Source: Blautia schinkii
GTDB taxonomy: Bacteria; Bacillota; Clostridia; Lachnospirales; Lachnospiraceae
NCBI RefSeq assembly: GCF_013304825.1
Contig: NZ_JAAWUO010000001.1
Coordinates: 62,001-126,000, forward strand
DNA length: 64,000 bases
Reading direction: 5' to 3'
In this document: piece after piece, positions 52,956 through 62,305 of the stretch
Layout: each line of letters starts with the position of its first letter
How positions within the stretch are numbered: the stretch's first letter is position 1
The notes under the pieces: model-generated
What the model saw: the letters and a program-made list of their open reading frames with translations, nothing else
The model's database searches: none
What the model was told of the DNA's origin: nothing
Made by a program: the position numbers and the translations under genes

Positions 52956-55900
52956 ATGAAAAAATTCGATTATTCACTGGTAAAAGATCCTCAGTATTTC
53001 TGTGATGGAAGAATGGCGGCACATTCTGACCATACTTACTACCGTTCTGAGGAAGAGAGAGAAGATGGTGAGACTTCTTACCGCTATGATATGAACGGCC
53101 TCTGGAAATTCCAGTATGCACCGAACTATGCCGGAACGATCCAGGGCTTTGAGACAGAGGCTTATTCCTGCAAAGACTGGGAAGATATTTATGTGCCTGC
53201 ACATATCCAGATGGAAGGATACGATGTTCCGCAGTATGCAAATGTCCAGTATCCGTGGGAAGGCCATGAGGAACTTCACCCGGGTCAGATTCCGGAGCGT
53301 TTCAATCCGGTAGCCAGCTATGTGAAATATTTTTACGTGCCGGAGAACATGAAAGGAAAAAGAGTTTTCATTTCCTTCCAGGGAGCAGAGAGCGGACTTG
53401 CTTTATGGCTCAACGGAAGCTTTGTGGGATACAGCGAGGACTCTTTTACCCCATCAGAATTCGAACTGACAGAATATCTGAAGGACGGAGAGAACAAACT
53501 GGCTGTCCAGGTATTCAAATGGACAGCAAGCAGCTGGTGTGAGGATCAGGATTTTTACCGCTTCTCCGGAATTTACAGAGATGTATATCTTTATACAGTG
53601 CCGGAAGTACATGTATATGATCTGCAGATCCGTGCGGTTCCGGACGAAACATTAAAGAGTGCCACCCTGGAGCTTACTACAGATACCTGGGGAGAAGGAA
53701 AAATCAAGGTTACACTTTCCGGAAAAGGTGAGATCCTTTTTTCAGAGGAAAAAGATCTCAGAGGAAAGAATACATATACTTGGGAGATCCCGGACCCGGT
53801 TCTCTGGAGTGCAGAAGACCCACAGCTCTATGATCTGGAAATGGAAGTCTATGACAGAGAAGGAACACTTCAGGAGATCATCCCTGAGAGAGTTGGATTC
53901 CGCCGTTTTGAGATGAAGGACGGAATTATGACACTCAATGGCAAACGTATTGTATTTAAGGGCGTAAACCGACATGAGTTCAGCTCCATTACAGGAAGAC
54001 ATGTATCTGAGGAGGAACTGCTCAAGGACATCATCACCATGAAGCAGAACAATATCAATGCCATCCGTACCTGTCATTATCCGGATGCTTCACCGATCTA
54101 CCGTCTCTGCGATGAGTACGGACTTTACATGATCGCGGAGAACAATCTGGAGTCACACGGTTCCTGGGATATTGCAGAGTTTACAAAGGATTACACGGAT
54201 GTGGTACCTTACGACAAACCGGAGTGGCTTGGCATGATGCTGGACCGTGTAAATTCCATGTATCAGAGGGATAAAAACCACCCGGCGATCCTGATCTGGT
54301 CCTGCGGAAATGAATCTTTCGGCGGAAAAGATATCTTCGAGATGTCAGAGTTCTACCGCAAGAACGATCCCACCAGACTTGTGCACTACGAAGGTGTTAT
54401 CCATGACCGAAGATATAATGATACCAGTGATATGGAAAGCCAGATGTATCCGTCTGTAGATGCAATTAAGAAATTCCTTGCAGAGGATGACAGCAAGCCG
54501 TTTATCTGCTGCGAATACACTCACGCAATGGGAAATTCCTGTGGTGCAATGCATAAATATACAGATCTCACAGACACAGAGCCGAAATATCAGGGCGGCT
54601 TTATCTGGGATTACATTGACCAGTCCATCTACAAAAAAGACCGCTACGGAAAAGAGTTCCAGGCTTACGGCGGCGATTTCGGAGAGCGTCCGACAGACTA
54701 CAATTTCAGCGGAAACGGTATTGCATACGGCGGGAACAGAGATGCTTCCCCGAAGATGCAGGAAGTAAAATTCAATTACCAGAATATCACTGCACAGGTA
54801 AGTGAGAATTCCGTTAAAGTCATCAACAAGAACCTTTTTGTAAATACTGATACTTTTGACTGTGAGGTAACACTTGCAAAGAACGGACATGTCCTTCGTA
54901 CAGAGATATTGGAAACATCCGTAGATCCGTTAAGCGAAAATAACTACGTACTTCCATTTGGAAAACAGACCCGACCGGGAGAGTATACAGTAACGGTATC
55001 TTTCCTTCTGAAGAAAAAAACACTCTGGGCTGAAGCAGGACATGAGGTTGCCTTCGGCCAGTATGTGTACCAGATCGAAGAAACCGGAAAACTTTCTGAA
55101 TGCGGCGTTGAGCTTGTAAAAAGCCTTCACAACATCGGTGTCCGAGGAGAGAATTTCCAGGTGATGTTCTCAGTACTTAACGGAGGGCTGGTTTCGTATA
55201 AATATGCAGGAAGAGAGATGATCGAGGCGATCCCGAAGCCGAATTTCTGGAGAGCACCTACAGATAACGACTGCGGAAACCTGATGCCAATGCGCTATGC
55301 ACAGTGGAAGATCGCAAGTATGTATGCAACACACAAAGATTTTAGGAGCAAAGAGAGATATGCACCGTCCAATGCACCGGAGACAACAGTTCATGAAAAC
55401 AGTGTAGAGGTCGCTTTTAAATATCTGATGCCTACCACACCGGTCAGCGAGTGCCGTCTGGCATACGAAGTGTTTGGCGATGGAAGAGTGAAAACAACTC
55501 TGACATATGATCCTGTGAAAGAGCTGGGAGACATGCCGGAGTTTGGTGTTCTCTTTAAATTCAATGCAGATTATGATCATGTGAAATGGTACGGTCTTGG
55601 ACCGGCAGAAACTTATTCAGACAGAAAGCATGGTGCAAAACTTGGCATTTATGAAAACTCTGTATCAGACAATATGGCGCGTTATCTTGTACCTCAGGAA
55701 TGCGGCAACAAAGAGGGAGTCCGCTGGGCAAGCATCACTGACAGAAAGGGCAGAGGAATGCTCTTTGAGATGGACAAAAACAATGGCCCGATGATGTTCT
55801 CTGCGCTGCCGTACACACCGCATGAGATGGAAAATGCCATGCATCCATATGAACTGCCGGAGGTACACTACACAGTAGTGCGCGCTGCAAAAGACCAGAT

Positions 55901-56003
55901 GGGTGTAGGCGGAGACGACAGCTGGGGTGCGCATACCCATCCGGAATACCTTCTGAATACAGATGGAAAAATGGAATTTTCCTTTGTGTTCAAAGGCCTT
56001 TAA
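52956..56003 (+). CDS. lacZ: Beta-galactosidase, glycoside hydrolase family 2 (LacZ)
   Basis: 1015 aa, normal LacZ length, no signal peptide, so cytoplasmic. Order: sugar-binding jelly roll (VPAHIQMEGYDVPQYANVQYPW near residue 68), immunoglobulin-like domain, TIM barrel with acid/base Glu in WSCGNESFG near 450 and nucleophile Glu in CCEYTHAMGNSCG near 520, then the domain-5 beta-sandwich (bgal_small_N; YKYAGREMIEAIPKPNFWRAPTDNDCGN in part, DDSWGAHTHPEY near the end). It hydrolyses lactose or other beta-galactosides. AGGAGG precedes the ATG. No permease or other sugar gene is adjacent. Confidence 0.97.
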   Translation: MKKFDYSLVKDPQYFCDGRMAAHSDHTYYRSEEEREDGETSYRYDMNGLWKFQYAPNYAGTIQGFETEAYSCKDWEDIYVPAHIQMEGYDVPQYANVQYPWEGHEELHPGQIPERFNPVASYVKYFYVPENMKGKRVFISFQGAESGLALWLNGSFVGYSEDSFTPSEFELTEYLKDGENKLAVQVFKWTASSWCEDQDFYRFSGIYRDVYLYTVPEVHVYDLQIRAVPDETLKSATLELTTDTWGEGKIKVTLSGKGEILFSEEKDLRGKNTYTWEIPDPVLWSAEDPQLYDLEMEVYDREGTLQEIIPERVGFRRFEMKDGIMTLNGKRIVFKGVNRHEFSSITGRHVSEEELLKDIITMKQNNINAIRTCHYPDASPIYRLCDEYGLYMIAENNLESHGSWDIAEFTKDYTDVVPYDKPEWLGMMLDRVNSMYQRDKNHPAILIWSCGNESFGGKDIFEMSEFYRKNDPTRLVHYEGVIHDRRYNDTSDMESQMYPSVDAIKKFLAEDDSKPFICCEYTHAMGNSCGAMHKYTDLTDTEPKYQGGFIWDYIDQSIYKKDRYGKEFQAYGGDFGERPTDYNFSGNGIAYGGNRDASPKMQEVKFNYQNITAQVSENSVKVINKNLFVNTDTFDCEVTLAKNGHVLRTEILETSVDPLSENNYVLPFGKQTRPGEYTVTVSFLLKKKTLWAEAGHEVAFGQYVYQIEETGKLSECGVELVKSLHNIGVRGENFQVMFSVLNGGLVSYKYAGREMIEAIPKPNFWRAPTDNDCGNLMPMRYAQWKIASMYATHKDFRSKERYAPSNAPETTVHENSVEVAFKYLMPTTPVSECRLAYEVFGDGRVKTTLTYDPVKELGDMPEFGVLFKFNADYDHVKWYGLGPAETYSDRKHGAKLGIYENSVSDNMARYLVPQECGNKEGVRWASITDRKGRGMLFEMDKNNGPMMFSALPYTPHEMENAMHPYELPEVHYTVVRAAKDQMGVGGDDSWGAHTHPEYLLNTDGKMEFSFVFKGL

Positions 56004-56032
56004 AATGTCATAAAATAACAGAACATACAGTT

Positions 56033-56069
56033 AAAAAAAAGCTTTCGGGAACAGCCCGGAAGCTTTTTT
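56033..56069 (+). terminator. Intrinsic terminator after lacZ
   Basis: GCTTTCGGG (56041-56049) pairs with CCCGGAAGC (56055-56063), extended by A/T, and is followed by six Ts. Confidence 0.92.
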
Positions 56070-56155
56070 ATTTCATAATAATGCCTATAAATCTGATATG
56101 CTTAAAAAACCCCCTGTGGATATTTCATGAAATTAAAAAAAACTTGGATATGCAC

Positions 56156-56238
56156 TTGTTTTTTCAGGGTAAATAGTTTAGAATGATTACATAAGTGGTA
56201 GAAAGTGGTGAATAGTGGTAGCAAATGGAGATGAGTGG
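56156..56238 (+). promoter_or_regulatory. dcw promoter and MraZ operator (five 10-bp repeats)
   Basis: Promoter TTGTTT (56156-56161), 17-bp spacer, TAGAAT (56179-56184). Immediately downstream, ARTGG repeats five times with a strict 10-bp period: 56194, 56204, 56214, 56224 (AATGG) and 56234. Tandem TGG-containing repeats just after the start site are the known binding pattern of MraZ, encoded directly downstream, so the cluster is probably autoregulated. Confidence 0.85.
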
Positions 56239-56307
56239 CAGAACACACCATTTGTACCCTGGAAACACGAAGGGGAGAATCGTGTTTCAAGAGAGTAGGT
56301 GGGTTTC

Positions 56308-56739
56308 ATGTTCATGGGCGAGTATAATCACACGATCGACGCGAAGGGGCGTCTGATCATTCCCTCCAGGTTCAGGGAACTCTTAGGGGAAGAGTTCGTA
56401 CTGACAAGAGGGCTCGATGGTTGCCTTTCTATTTATCCGATGGATGAATGGGTTGCCTTTGAAGAGAAACTCAGAGCATTACCACTTACAAATAAAGACG
56501 CAAGAACCTTTTCACGTTTCTTTGTAGCCGGAGCAACAACATGCCAGCTGGACAAGCAGGGGAGAATTCTCGTACCGCAGACGCTGCGCGAATTCGCTGG
56601 TCTGGATAAGGATGTGGTGCTTACGGGTAATCTGAACCGGATTGAGGTCTGGAGCAAGGAGAAGTGGAGCGAGAACTGCAATTATGATGATATGGACAGC
56701 ATTGCCGAGAGCATGCAGAACATTGGAATCGTCATTTGA
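56308..56739 (+). CDS. mraZ: Transcriptional regulator MraZ
   Basis: 143 aa with two SpoVT-AbrB-like repeats: [20 protein letters not shown] and [19 protein letters not shown] (each carries the DxKGRxxxP-type core). MraZ forms a ring and binds repeats upstream of its own operon. ATG 56308 (MFMGEYNH) follows AGGTGGG closely; ATG 56314 (MGEYNH) has more usual spacing and is the alternative; the GTG at 56299 is unlikely. First gene of the dcw cluster. Confidence 0.96.
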   Translation: MFMGEYNHTIDAKGRLIIPSRFRELLGEEFVLTRGLDGCLSIYPMDEWVAFEEKLRALPLTNKDARTFSRFFVAGATTCQLDKQGRILVPQTLREFAGLDKDVVLTGNLNRIEVWSKEKWSENCNYDDMDSIAESMQNIGIVI

Positions 56740-56774
56740 GCAACGCGCAGGTAGAAATCCCACAGGAGATGGAT

Positions 56775-57713
56775 ATGGAATTTAAACATAAATCTGTATT
56801 ACTCAATGAAACCATCGAGGGTTTAAGGGTGAAACCCGATGGAATCTATGTGGATGGCACTTTAGGAGGAGCGGGGCACGCCACAGAGGTGTGTAAGAAA
56901 CTTTCTGCCAAGGGGAGATTTATTGGCATAGATCAAGACCAGGATGCGATAATTGCTGCGAGTGAACGGCTGTCAGCCTTTAACCAGGTGACAATCATTC
57001 GCAGCAATTATTGTTACATGGCAGATGAGCTGAGATCCCGTGGCATTGATAAAGTGGACGGGATCCTGTTAGATTTAGGAGTGTCATCTTATCAGCTGGA
57101 TAATGAAGAGAGAGGCTTTTCCTACAGATACGATTCACCTCTGGACATGAGAATGGACAGAAGGCAGAGCCGTACAGCCGGAGATATTGTCAATGGCTAT
57201 GATGAGAAGGAACTTTACCGTATTATCCGCGATTACGGCGAGGATAAATTCGCCAGGAATATAGCGAAACATATTGTGGCTGCCAGAGAGCAGGCACCGA
57301 TTCGGACAACCGGGGAACTGACAGAGATTATAAGGGGAGCGATCCCTATGAAAATACAGGCTACAGGAGGACATCCGGCCAAGAGAACTTTTCAGGCGAT
57401 CCGCATTGAGCTGAACAGAGAGCTTGATGTGCTAAGAGATTCTCTTGACGGAATGATCGATCTTCTGAACGATGGAGGAAGGATCTGTATCATTACTTTC
57501 CATTCTCTGGAGGACAGGATCGTGAAGACCATTTTCCGCAAAAATGAGAATCCCTGTACATGCCCGCCGGATTTTCCGGTCTGCGTATGCGGTAAGGAAT
57601 CCAAAGGCAAGGTGATCACAAGGAAACCGATTTTGCCAGGTAAAGAGGAAATGGAGGAGAATCCAAGGTCCAAAAGTGCGAAACTCCGCATCTTTGAAAG
57701 AAAAATGTTTTAA
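56775..57713 (+). CDS. rsmH: 16S rRNA m4C1402 methyltransferase
   Basis: 312 aa. N-terminus [16 protein letters not shown] motif [10 protein letters not shown] near residue 22, [13 protein letters not shown] near 95, and [18 protein letters not shown] near 235. The zinc-like [15 protein letters not shown] segment near 265 is typical. ATG 56775 sits 6 bp after AGGAG; the frame extends to a TTG at 56736 that overlaps the mraZ stop. Confidence 0.97.
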   Translation: MEFKHKSVLLNETIEGLRVKPDGIYVDGTLGGAGHATEVCKKLSAKGRFIGIDQDQDAIIAASERLSAFNQVTIIRSNYCYMADELRSRGIDKVDGILLDLGVSSYQLDNEERGFSYRYDSPLDMRMDRRQSRTAGDIVNGYDEKELYRIIRDYGEDKFARNIAKHIVAAREQAPIRTTGELTEIIRGAIPMKIQATGGHPAKRTFQAIRIELNRELDVLRDSLDGMIDLLNDGGRICIITFHSLEDRIVKTIFRKNENPCTCPPDFPVCVCGKESKGKVITRKPILPGKEEMEENPRSKSAKLRIFERKMF

Positions 57714-57735
57714 ATAAAGGATGGAAGGTAGGCAA

Positions 57736-58308
57736 ATGGCTAAGACAGGAAGAGGAACAACCGCCAGAAGAAATCCGAATACCGTAAGACACTCGAGAGA
57801 TGTGTACATTCAGGGAAATGCGGTAAAACGGCTGCAGGAAGCTCCTCGAAGAACTGATCTGCCCGATATTAAGGAAAGACGAAGGCTGGCGCAGGAGAGA
57901 GAACAGAAGAAATCAGCAGTTCCTGCCACACCTGCGAAACAGGTGGTGAGTAGGCAGGCACAGCGAAACAGAGAGAAAGCGATGGCCATGAACAAGGGCT
58001 TCGTTATGTTTCTCACAGCAGTTTCCATTGCAGTGCTTTTTACCTGCATCAATTTTCTGCAGGTAAAATCAGAGATTACGGCAAGTATGAAGAATGTTGC
58101 CAATCTGGAATCAGAACTTGCACAGCTCAAGGAAGATAATGACGCATATTACAGTCAGGTAACATCGAATGTAGATATCAGTGAGATCAAGAAGAAAGCA
58201 ATCGGTGAACTGGGAATGAAATATCCTTCAGAAGATCAGATACAGACCTATACAACAGAAGGAAACAGTTATGTGAGACAGTATCAGGATGTAGACACAC
58301 ATAAGTGA
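57736..58308 (+). CDS. ftsL: FtsL-like division protein
   Basis: 190 aa. A basic cytosolic N-terminus of about 90 residues (many Arg/Lys), one TM helix (about 95-115, GFVMFLTAVSIAVLFTCINF), and an extracellular coiled coil (about 118-160, ITASMKNVANLESELAQLKED in part) ending in the DIxxIKKKAIGELGMKYPSE motif seen in FtsL/DivIC proteins. It is placed where ftsL lies in the dcw cluster. It would recruit FtsB/FtsI to the septum. The long N-terminal tail is larger than in E. coli FtsL. ATG 57736 follows GGAAGGTAGG. Confidence 0.85.
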   Translation: MAKTGRGTTARRNPNTVRHSRDVYIQGNAVKRLQEAPRRTDLPDIKERRRLAQEREQKKSAVPATPAKQVVSRQAQRNREKAMAMNKGFVMFLTAVSIAVLFTCINFLQVKSEITASMKNVANLESELAQLKEDNDAYYSQVTSNVDISEIKKKAIGELGMKYPSEDQIQTYTTEGNSYVRQYQDVDTHK

Positions 58309-58330
58309 CAGATATTACAGAGGTGATCGA

Positions 58331-60397
58331 TTGAGTACAAGAAGGCGCAGGCCTGTAAAAAAAATAAATTACAAAATGAAAAAAAAGCTGGCAGTACTAT
58401 TTTCTTTAGTGTTGCTGGCTTTAGTCGGTTTGGTGGCGAGAATTACCTATATTAATGCTACAAGTGGTAGTAAATACCGGAAACAGGTATTAAGTCAGGC
58501 ACAGCAGAAATATGAGAACCAGACGCTTCCGGCGAAACGAGGCGATATTTATGACCGAAACGGAAACATTCTGGCAACCAGCAATAAGGTTTATAATGTG
58601 ATCCTTGACTGCCTGGAGATTAATGAGGATCAGGACACTGTTGAGCCTACTATCAAGGCTCTTGTAGAAGTTCTGGGGTTGGATGAAGCAGAGATGCGCA
58701 ATCTTCTTACGGATGATGCGACCAAAGAAAGCCAGTATCAGATCGTGAAGAAACAGATATCCATGGATGATAAGAAGGCCTTTGAGGAATATGAGAATCC
58801 GGGCGAAGACAGCGGACTGACAAAAACACAGCTTAAGGAACGTTCCAATATCACAGGCGTATGGTTCGAAGAGGATTATCTGAGGACTTATCCTTTTAAT
58901 GAGACAGCCTGTGATACTATTGGATTTACACTTTCCAGAGATGTTGCAGATGCCGGACTTGAAGGATATTACAATGCCACACTTACCGGTGTTGACGGAA
59001 GACAGTACGGATACATCAACAATAATTCTGATGTTGAGCAGACCATTATTGAGCCAACAGACGGCAAGAGTATTGAGATTTCCCTTGATCTTGGGCTACA
59101 GCAGATTGTTGAGAAGTATGTAAATACTTTTGAGAAGAAGATGGGAGCCAAGAATGTAGGCGTTATCATTGAAGATCCAAAAACCGGAGAGATCATGGCT
59201 ATGGACGGCGGCGACCGTTATGATCTGAACAATCCGAGAGATCTTTCCAATATTTATTCGGAGAGTGAGATCGCAGCCATGAATGATGAACAGACTGTGG
59301 AAGCACTGAATGGCATGTGGAGTAACTTCTGTGTAACAGATGCCTATGAGCCGGGATCTGTTGTCAAGCCTATCGTTATGGGTTCTGCACTTGAGATGGG
59401 CGCAATATCTGAGACAGATAATTTTGTTTGCGATGGAGGGCAGTCTTTTGGCGCAGAGGGCTCCAGCACATTTATCAAATGTGCGGTATGGCCGGATGCA
59501 CATGGAACGGAGGCACTTGCGGATGTTATTGCCAATTCCTGCAACGATGGTATGATGCAGATCGCAGCCAGGATGGGTAAAGACAATTTCCTCAAGACTC
59601 AGAGTACTTTTAACTTTGGCACCAGAACCGGTATTGACCTTCCTAATGAAGGCAGCGGTGTTGTTCATACCAGCGAGACTATGGGCGAGACAGAGCTTGC
59701 ATGCTCGGCTTTCGGACAGGGTTATACACTGACTATGATCCAGGAGATCAATGCCATATGTTCTGTTATCAACGGTGGTTATTACTATCAGCCGCATCTA
59801 GTGACGAAGATCAAGGACAGCAGCGGCGGAGTTGTGAAGACGATCTCTCCGACACTGATGAAGCAGACTATTTCCGAGAAGATTTCCGCAAATATCCGTT
59901 CTTATATGGCAGCCAGTGTGGATCATGGTACCAGCCGTACATCCAAGGTTCAGGGATACAGTTCAGGTGGTAAGACAGGTACAGCTGAGAAGCTGCCGCG
60001 AGGCAATGGTAAATATCTGGTTTCTTTCATCGGTTTTGCACCGGTGGATGATCCTGCACTTGTGATTTATGTTGTTGTAGATGAGCCGAATGTAGAGGAT
60101 CAGGCCAGCAGTACTTATGCACAGTATATTGCGCAGGGAATCCTTTCTGAAGCACTTCCGTATCTGAATGTACAGCCGGATGAAGCAGAGGACGGGGAAG
60201 TTCCTACTACAGAGCTGTGGGATATTTTCAATGGAATCAGTGATTCTGCAACAGGATCTGCCGCAGACGGCCAGAAGGAAGCCATCTCTAACGAAGATGT
60301 TCCGAGTCCGCCGGAAGAAGATTCAGAGGAGGATACAGAGGACAATAACGATATGCAGAGCGATGGCCTGACCAATGAAGAAGCTGGTCTGGAATAA
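58331..60397 (+). CDS. Class B penicillin-binding protein (FtsI/SpoVD family), first copy
   Basis: 688 aa, transpeptidase. N-terminal TM (about 18-38), dimerisation domain with LPAKRGDIYDRNGNILA near residue 63, then the transpeptidase: SxxK is SVVK in YEPGSVVKPIV, SxN is SCN in ANSCNDGMM, and KTGT in SGGKTGTAEKLPRG. No PASTA domain; the tail (about 615-688) is acidic (Glu/Asp/Ser). It starts at TTG 58331 with AGAGGTGATC upstream. It builds septal or spore peptidoglycan; FtsI versus SpoVD cannot be separated here. Followed by a hairpin before the next PBP. Confidence 0.93.
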   Translation: MSTRRRRPVKKINYKMKKKLAVLFSLVLLALVGLVARITYINATSGSKYRKQVLSQAQQKYENQTLPAKRGDIYDRNGNILATSNKVYNVILDCLEINEDQDTVEPTIKALVEVLGLDEAEMRNLLTDDATKESQYQIVKKQISMDDKKAFEEYENPGEDSGLTKTQLKERSNITGVWFEEDYLRTYPFNETACDTIGFTLSRDVADAGLEGYYNATLTGVDGRQYGYINNNSDVEQTIIEPTDGKSIEISLDLGLQQIVEKYVNTFEKKMGAKNVGVIIEDPKTGEIMAMDGGDRYDLNNPRDLSNIYSESEIAAMNDEQTVEALNGMWSNFCVTDAYEPGSVVKPIVMGSALEMGAISETDNFVCDGGQSFGAEGSSTFIKCAVWPDAHGTEALADVIANSCNDGMMQIAARMGKDNFLKTQSTFNFGTRTGIDLPNEGSGVVHTSETMGETELACSAFGQGYTLTMIQEINAICSVINGGYYYQPHLVTKIKDSSGGVVKTISPTLMKQTISEKISANIRSYMAASVDHGTSRTSKVQGYSSGGKTGTAEKLPRGNGKYLVSFIGFAPVDDPALVIYVVVDEPNVEDQASSTYAQYIAQGILSEALPYLNVQPDEAEDGEVPTTELWDIFNGISDSATGSAADGQKEAISNEDVPSPPEEDSEEDTEDNNDMQSDGLTNEEAGLE

Positions 60398-60409
60398 AGA
60401 ATCTGAATA

Positions 60410-60464
60410 CCCTCTCAGGGGAACGTCATATATTACAGTGACGATCTCTGAGAGGGATTTTTTT
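60410..60464 (+). promoter_or_regulatory. Terminator-shaped hairpin containing the ribosome binding site of the next PBP
   Basis: CCCTCTCAG (60410-60418) pairs with CTGAGAGGG (60448-60456), with inner CGTCA (60424-60428) and TGACG (60439-60443). Seven Ts (60458-60464) follow and the ATG starts at 60465. GAGAGGG is thus both the 3' arm and the ribosome binding site. It could partially terminate transcription or hide the start site. Confidence 0.8.
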
Positions 60465-62240
60465 ATGATCCGGACAATGGTTTTTCACAGGAAAAAGATC
60501 TGGGTGATTTTTGCAGGCTGTGTCCTGCTTCTTATTGGGCTGGCGACAAGACTTGTTTATCTTATGGGTGTCCAGTCGGATTATTATATCCAGAAAGCAG
60601 ATGATCTTCATGAGAGGGAACGTGATATCAAAGCAGCCAGAGGCAAGATCCTGGATGTGAAAGGAAATGTTCTGGCAGATAACCGGACTGTCTGTACAAT
60701 TTCCGTGATCCACAGTCAGATTAAAGAACCGGAAAAAGTAATCAGGGTTTTGACAGAGCAGCTATCTATGGATGAAGAGATGATACGCAAAAAAGTCGAG
60801 AAAGTTTCTTCTATTGAAAGAATTAAAACAAATGTAGACAAAACCATCGGAGATGCCATCCGTGAATATGCTCTGAATGGGGTGAAAGTGGATGAGGATT
60901 ACAGGAGATATTATCCATATGGTTCTCTGGCATCCAAGGTTCTGGGATTTACAGGGGGAGATAATCAGGGAATCATTGGGCTGGAAGTAAAATATGATGA
61001 GATCCTTGCAGGACAGCCGGGAAAAATCCTCACAGTTACAGATGCCAGGGGAGTGGAGCTGGACGGGACAGGAGAGCGGCGGAAAGAGCCGGTTGCAGGA
61101 GACACCTTGCGAACCAGTCTGGATATCAGTATCCAGGAGTATGTGCAGCAGGCAGCTTTGAAGGTGATGGAGGAGAAGCAGGCAGAGAGGGTTTCTGTTC
61201 TTCTTATGAATCCGCAGAACGGGGAGATCTATGCGTGCGTCAATGTGCCGGAGTTTGATCTGAATGATCCGTTTACGTTGAATACAGCAGAAGAAACAGT
61301 GACCGGCACGGATTCAGAAAGCAGCAAACAGGATCTTCTCAACCGGATGTGGCGCAACCCCTGCCTGAATGATACATATGAGCCAGGTTCCACGTTTAAG
61401 ATTATCACCATGGCAGCAGGTCTGGAAGCAGGCGTGGTTTCAACAGAAGATCGTTTTTTCTGTCCGGGGTATAAAGTGGTGGAGGATCGGCGTATCCATT
61501 GCGCCAAACGGACCGGGCACGGAGCACAGAATTTTGTGGAAGGAGCACAGAACTCCTGCAATCCGGTTTTTATTGAGGTGGGTCTGCGCCTTGGAGTTGA
61601 CAGATATTATAAATATTTCAAACAGTTTGGTCTTCTGAAAAAAACAGGAATCGATCTTCCGGGTGAGGCAGGAACCATTATGCACAATCCGAAAAATATG
61701 GGCGAGGTGGAACTCGCCACAGTATCTTTTGGCCAGTCCTTCCAGATCACGCCGGTTCAGCTTGCAACTACGGTCAGTTCTATCATCAACGGTGGGAACA
61801 GGATCACGCCCCACTTCGGGATCAGTGTGGAAAGTGCAGACGGAACGCAGATAAACACGCTGGAATATCCGGTGGAAACAGGAATCCTATCAGAAGAAAC
61901 ATCCAAAACAGTGCGATCAGTTCTGGAAAAAGTAGTCTCCCAAGGTTCCGGAAAAAATGCAGGTATTGAAGGGTACTCCATCGGTGGAAAAACAGCAACT
62001 TCACAGACACTTCCCAGAGGTTCCGGAAGGTATATTTCCTCATTCTTAGGGTTTGCACCTGCGGAGAATCCTACAGTACTGGGGCTTTGCATCATCCACA
62101 ATCCCCAGGGAATGTATTATGGAGGAATTATCGCAGCCCCGGTGATCCGGAGTATTTTTGAAAATATACTTCCATATCTTGGAATCGAAAAAACAGCTCA
62201 GGAGGAAACCAGACAAGGCGGAAAGTCAGCACTTGATTAA
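60465..62240 (+). CDS. Class B penicillin-binding protein (FtsI/SpoVD family), second copy, with KTA in place of KTG
   Basis: 591 aa. TM at about 15-35, RDIKAARGKILDVKGNVLADN dimerisation segment near residue 48 (in part), transpeptidase with STFK in YEPGSTFKIIT, SCN in AQNSCNPVFIE, and a third motif GGKTATSQTLPRG where the family has KTG(T). It lacks PASTA and the acidic tail of the first copy. ATG 60465 is used because the hairpin-borne GAGAGGG precedes it; the frame runs back to 60375 inside the previous gene. The two adjacent PBPs are probably a division and a sporulation form. Confidence 0.92.
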   Translation: MIRTMVFHRKKIWVIFAGCVLLLIGLATRLVYLMGVQSDYYIQKADDLHERERDIKAARGKILDVKGNVLADNRTVCTISVIHSQIKEPEKVIRVLTEQLSMDEEMIRKKVEKVSSIERIKTNVDKTIGDAIREYALNGVKVDEDYRRYYPYGSLASKVLGFTGGDNQGIIGLEVKYDEILAGQPGKILTVTDARGVELDGTGERRKEPVAGDTLRTSLDISIQEYVQQAALKVMEEKQAERVSVLLMNPQNGEIYACVNVPEFDLNDPFTLNTAEETVTGTDSESSKQDLLNRMWRNPCLNDTYEPGSTFKIITMAAGLEAGVVSTEDRFFCPGYKVVEDRRIHCAKRTGHGAQNFVEGAQNSCNPVFIEVGLRLGVDRYYKYFKQFGLLKKTGIDLPGEAGTIMHNPKNMGEVELATVSFGQSFQITPVQLATTVSSIINGGNRITPHFGISVESADGTQINTLEYPVETGILSEETSKTVRSVLEKVVSQGSGKNAGIEGYSIGGKTATSQTLPRGSGRYISSFLGFAPAENPTVLGLCIIHNPQGMYYGGIIAAPVIRSIFENILPYLGIEKTAQEETRQGGKSALD

Positions 62241-62305
62241 TGAAAAGAAAAGCTTTATACTGGTGAGGAACTATAAAAAAACGAAAGAATTAAAGAGGTG
62301 TGAGG

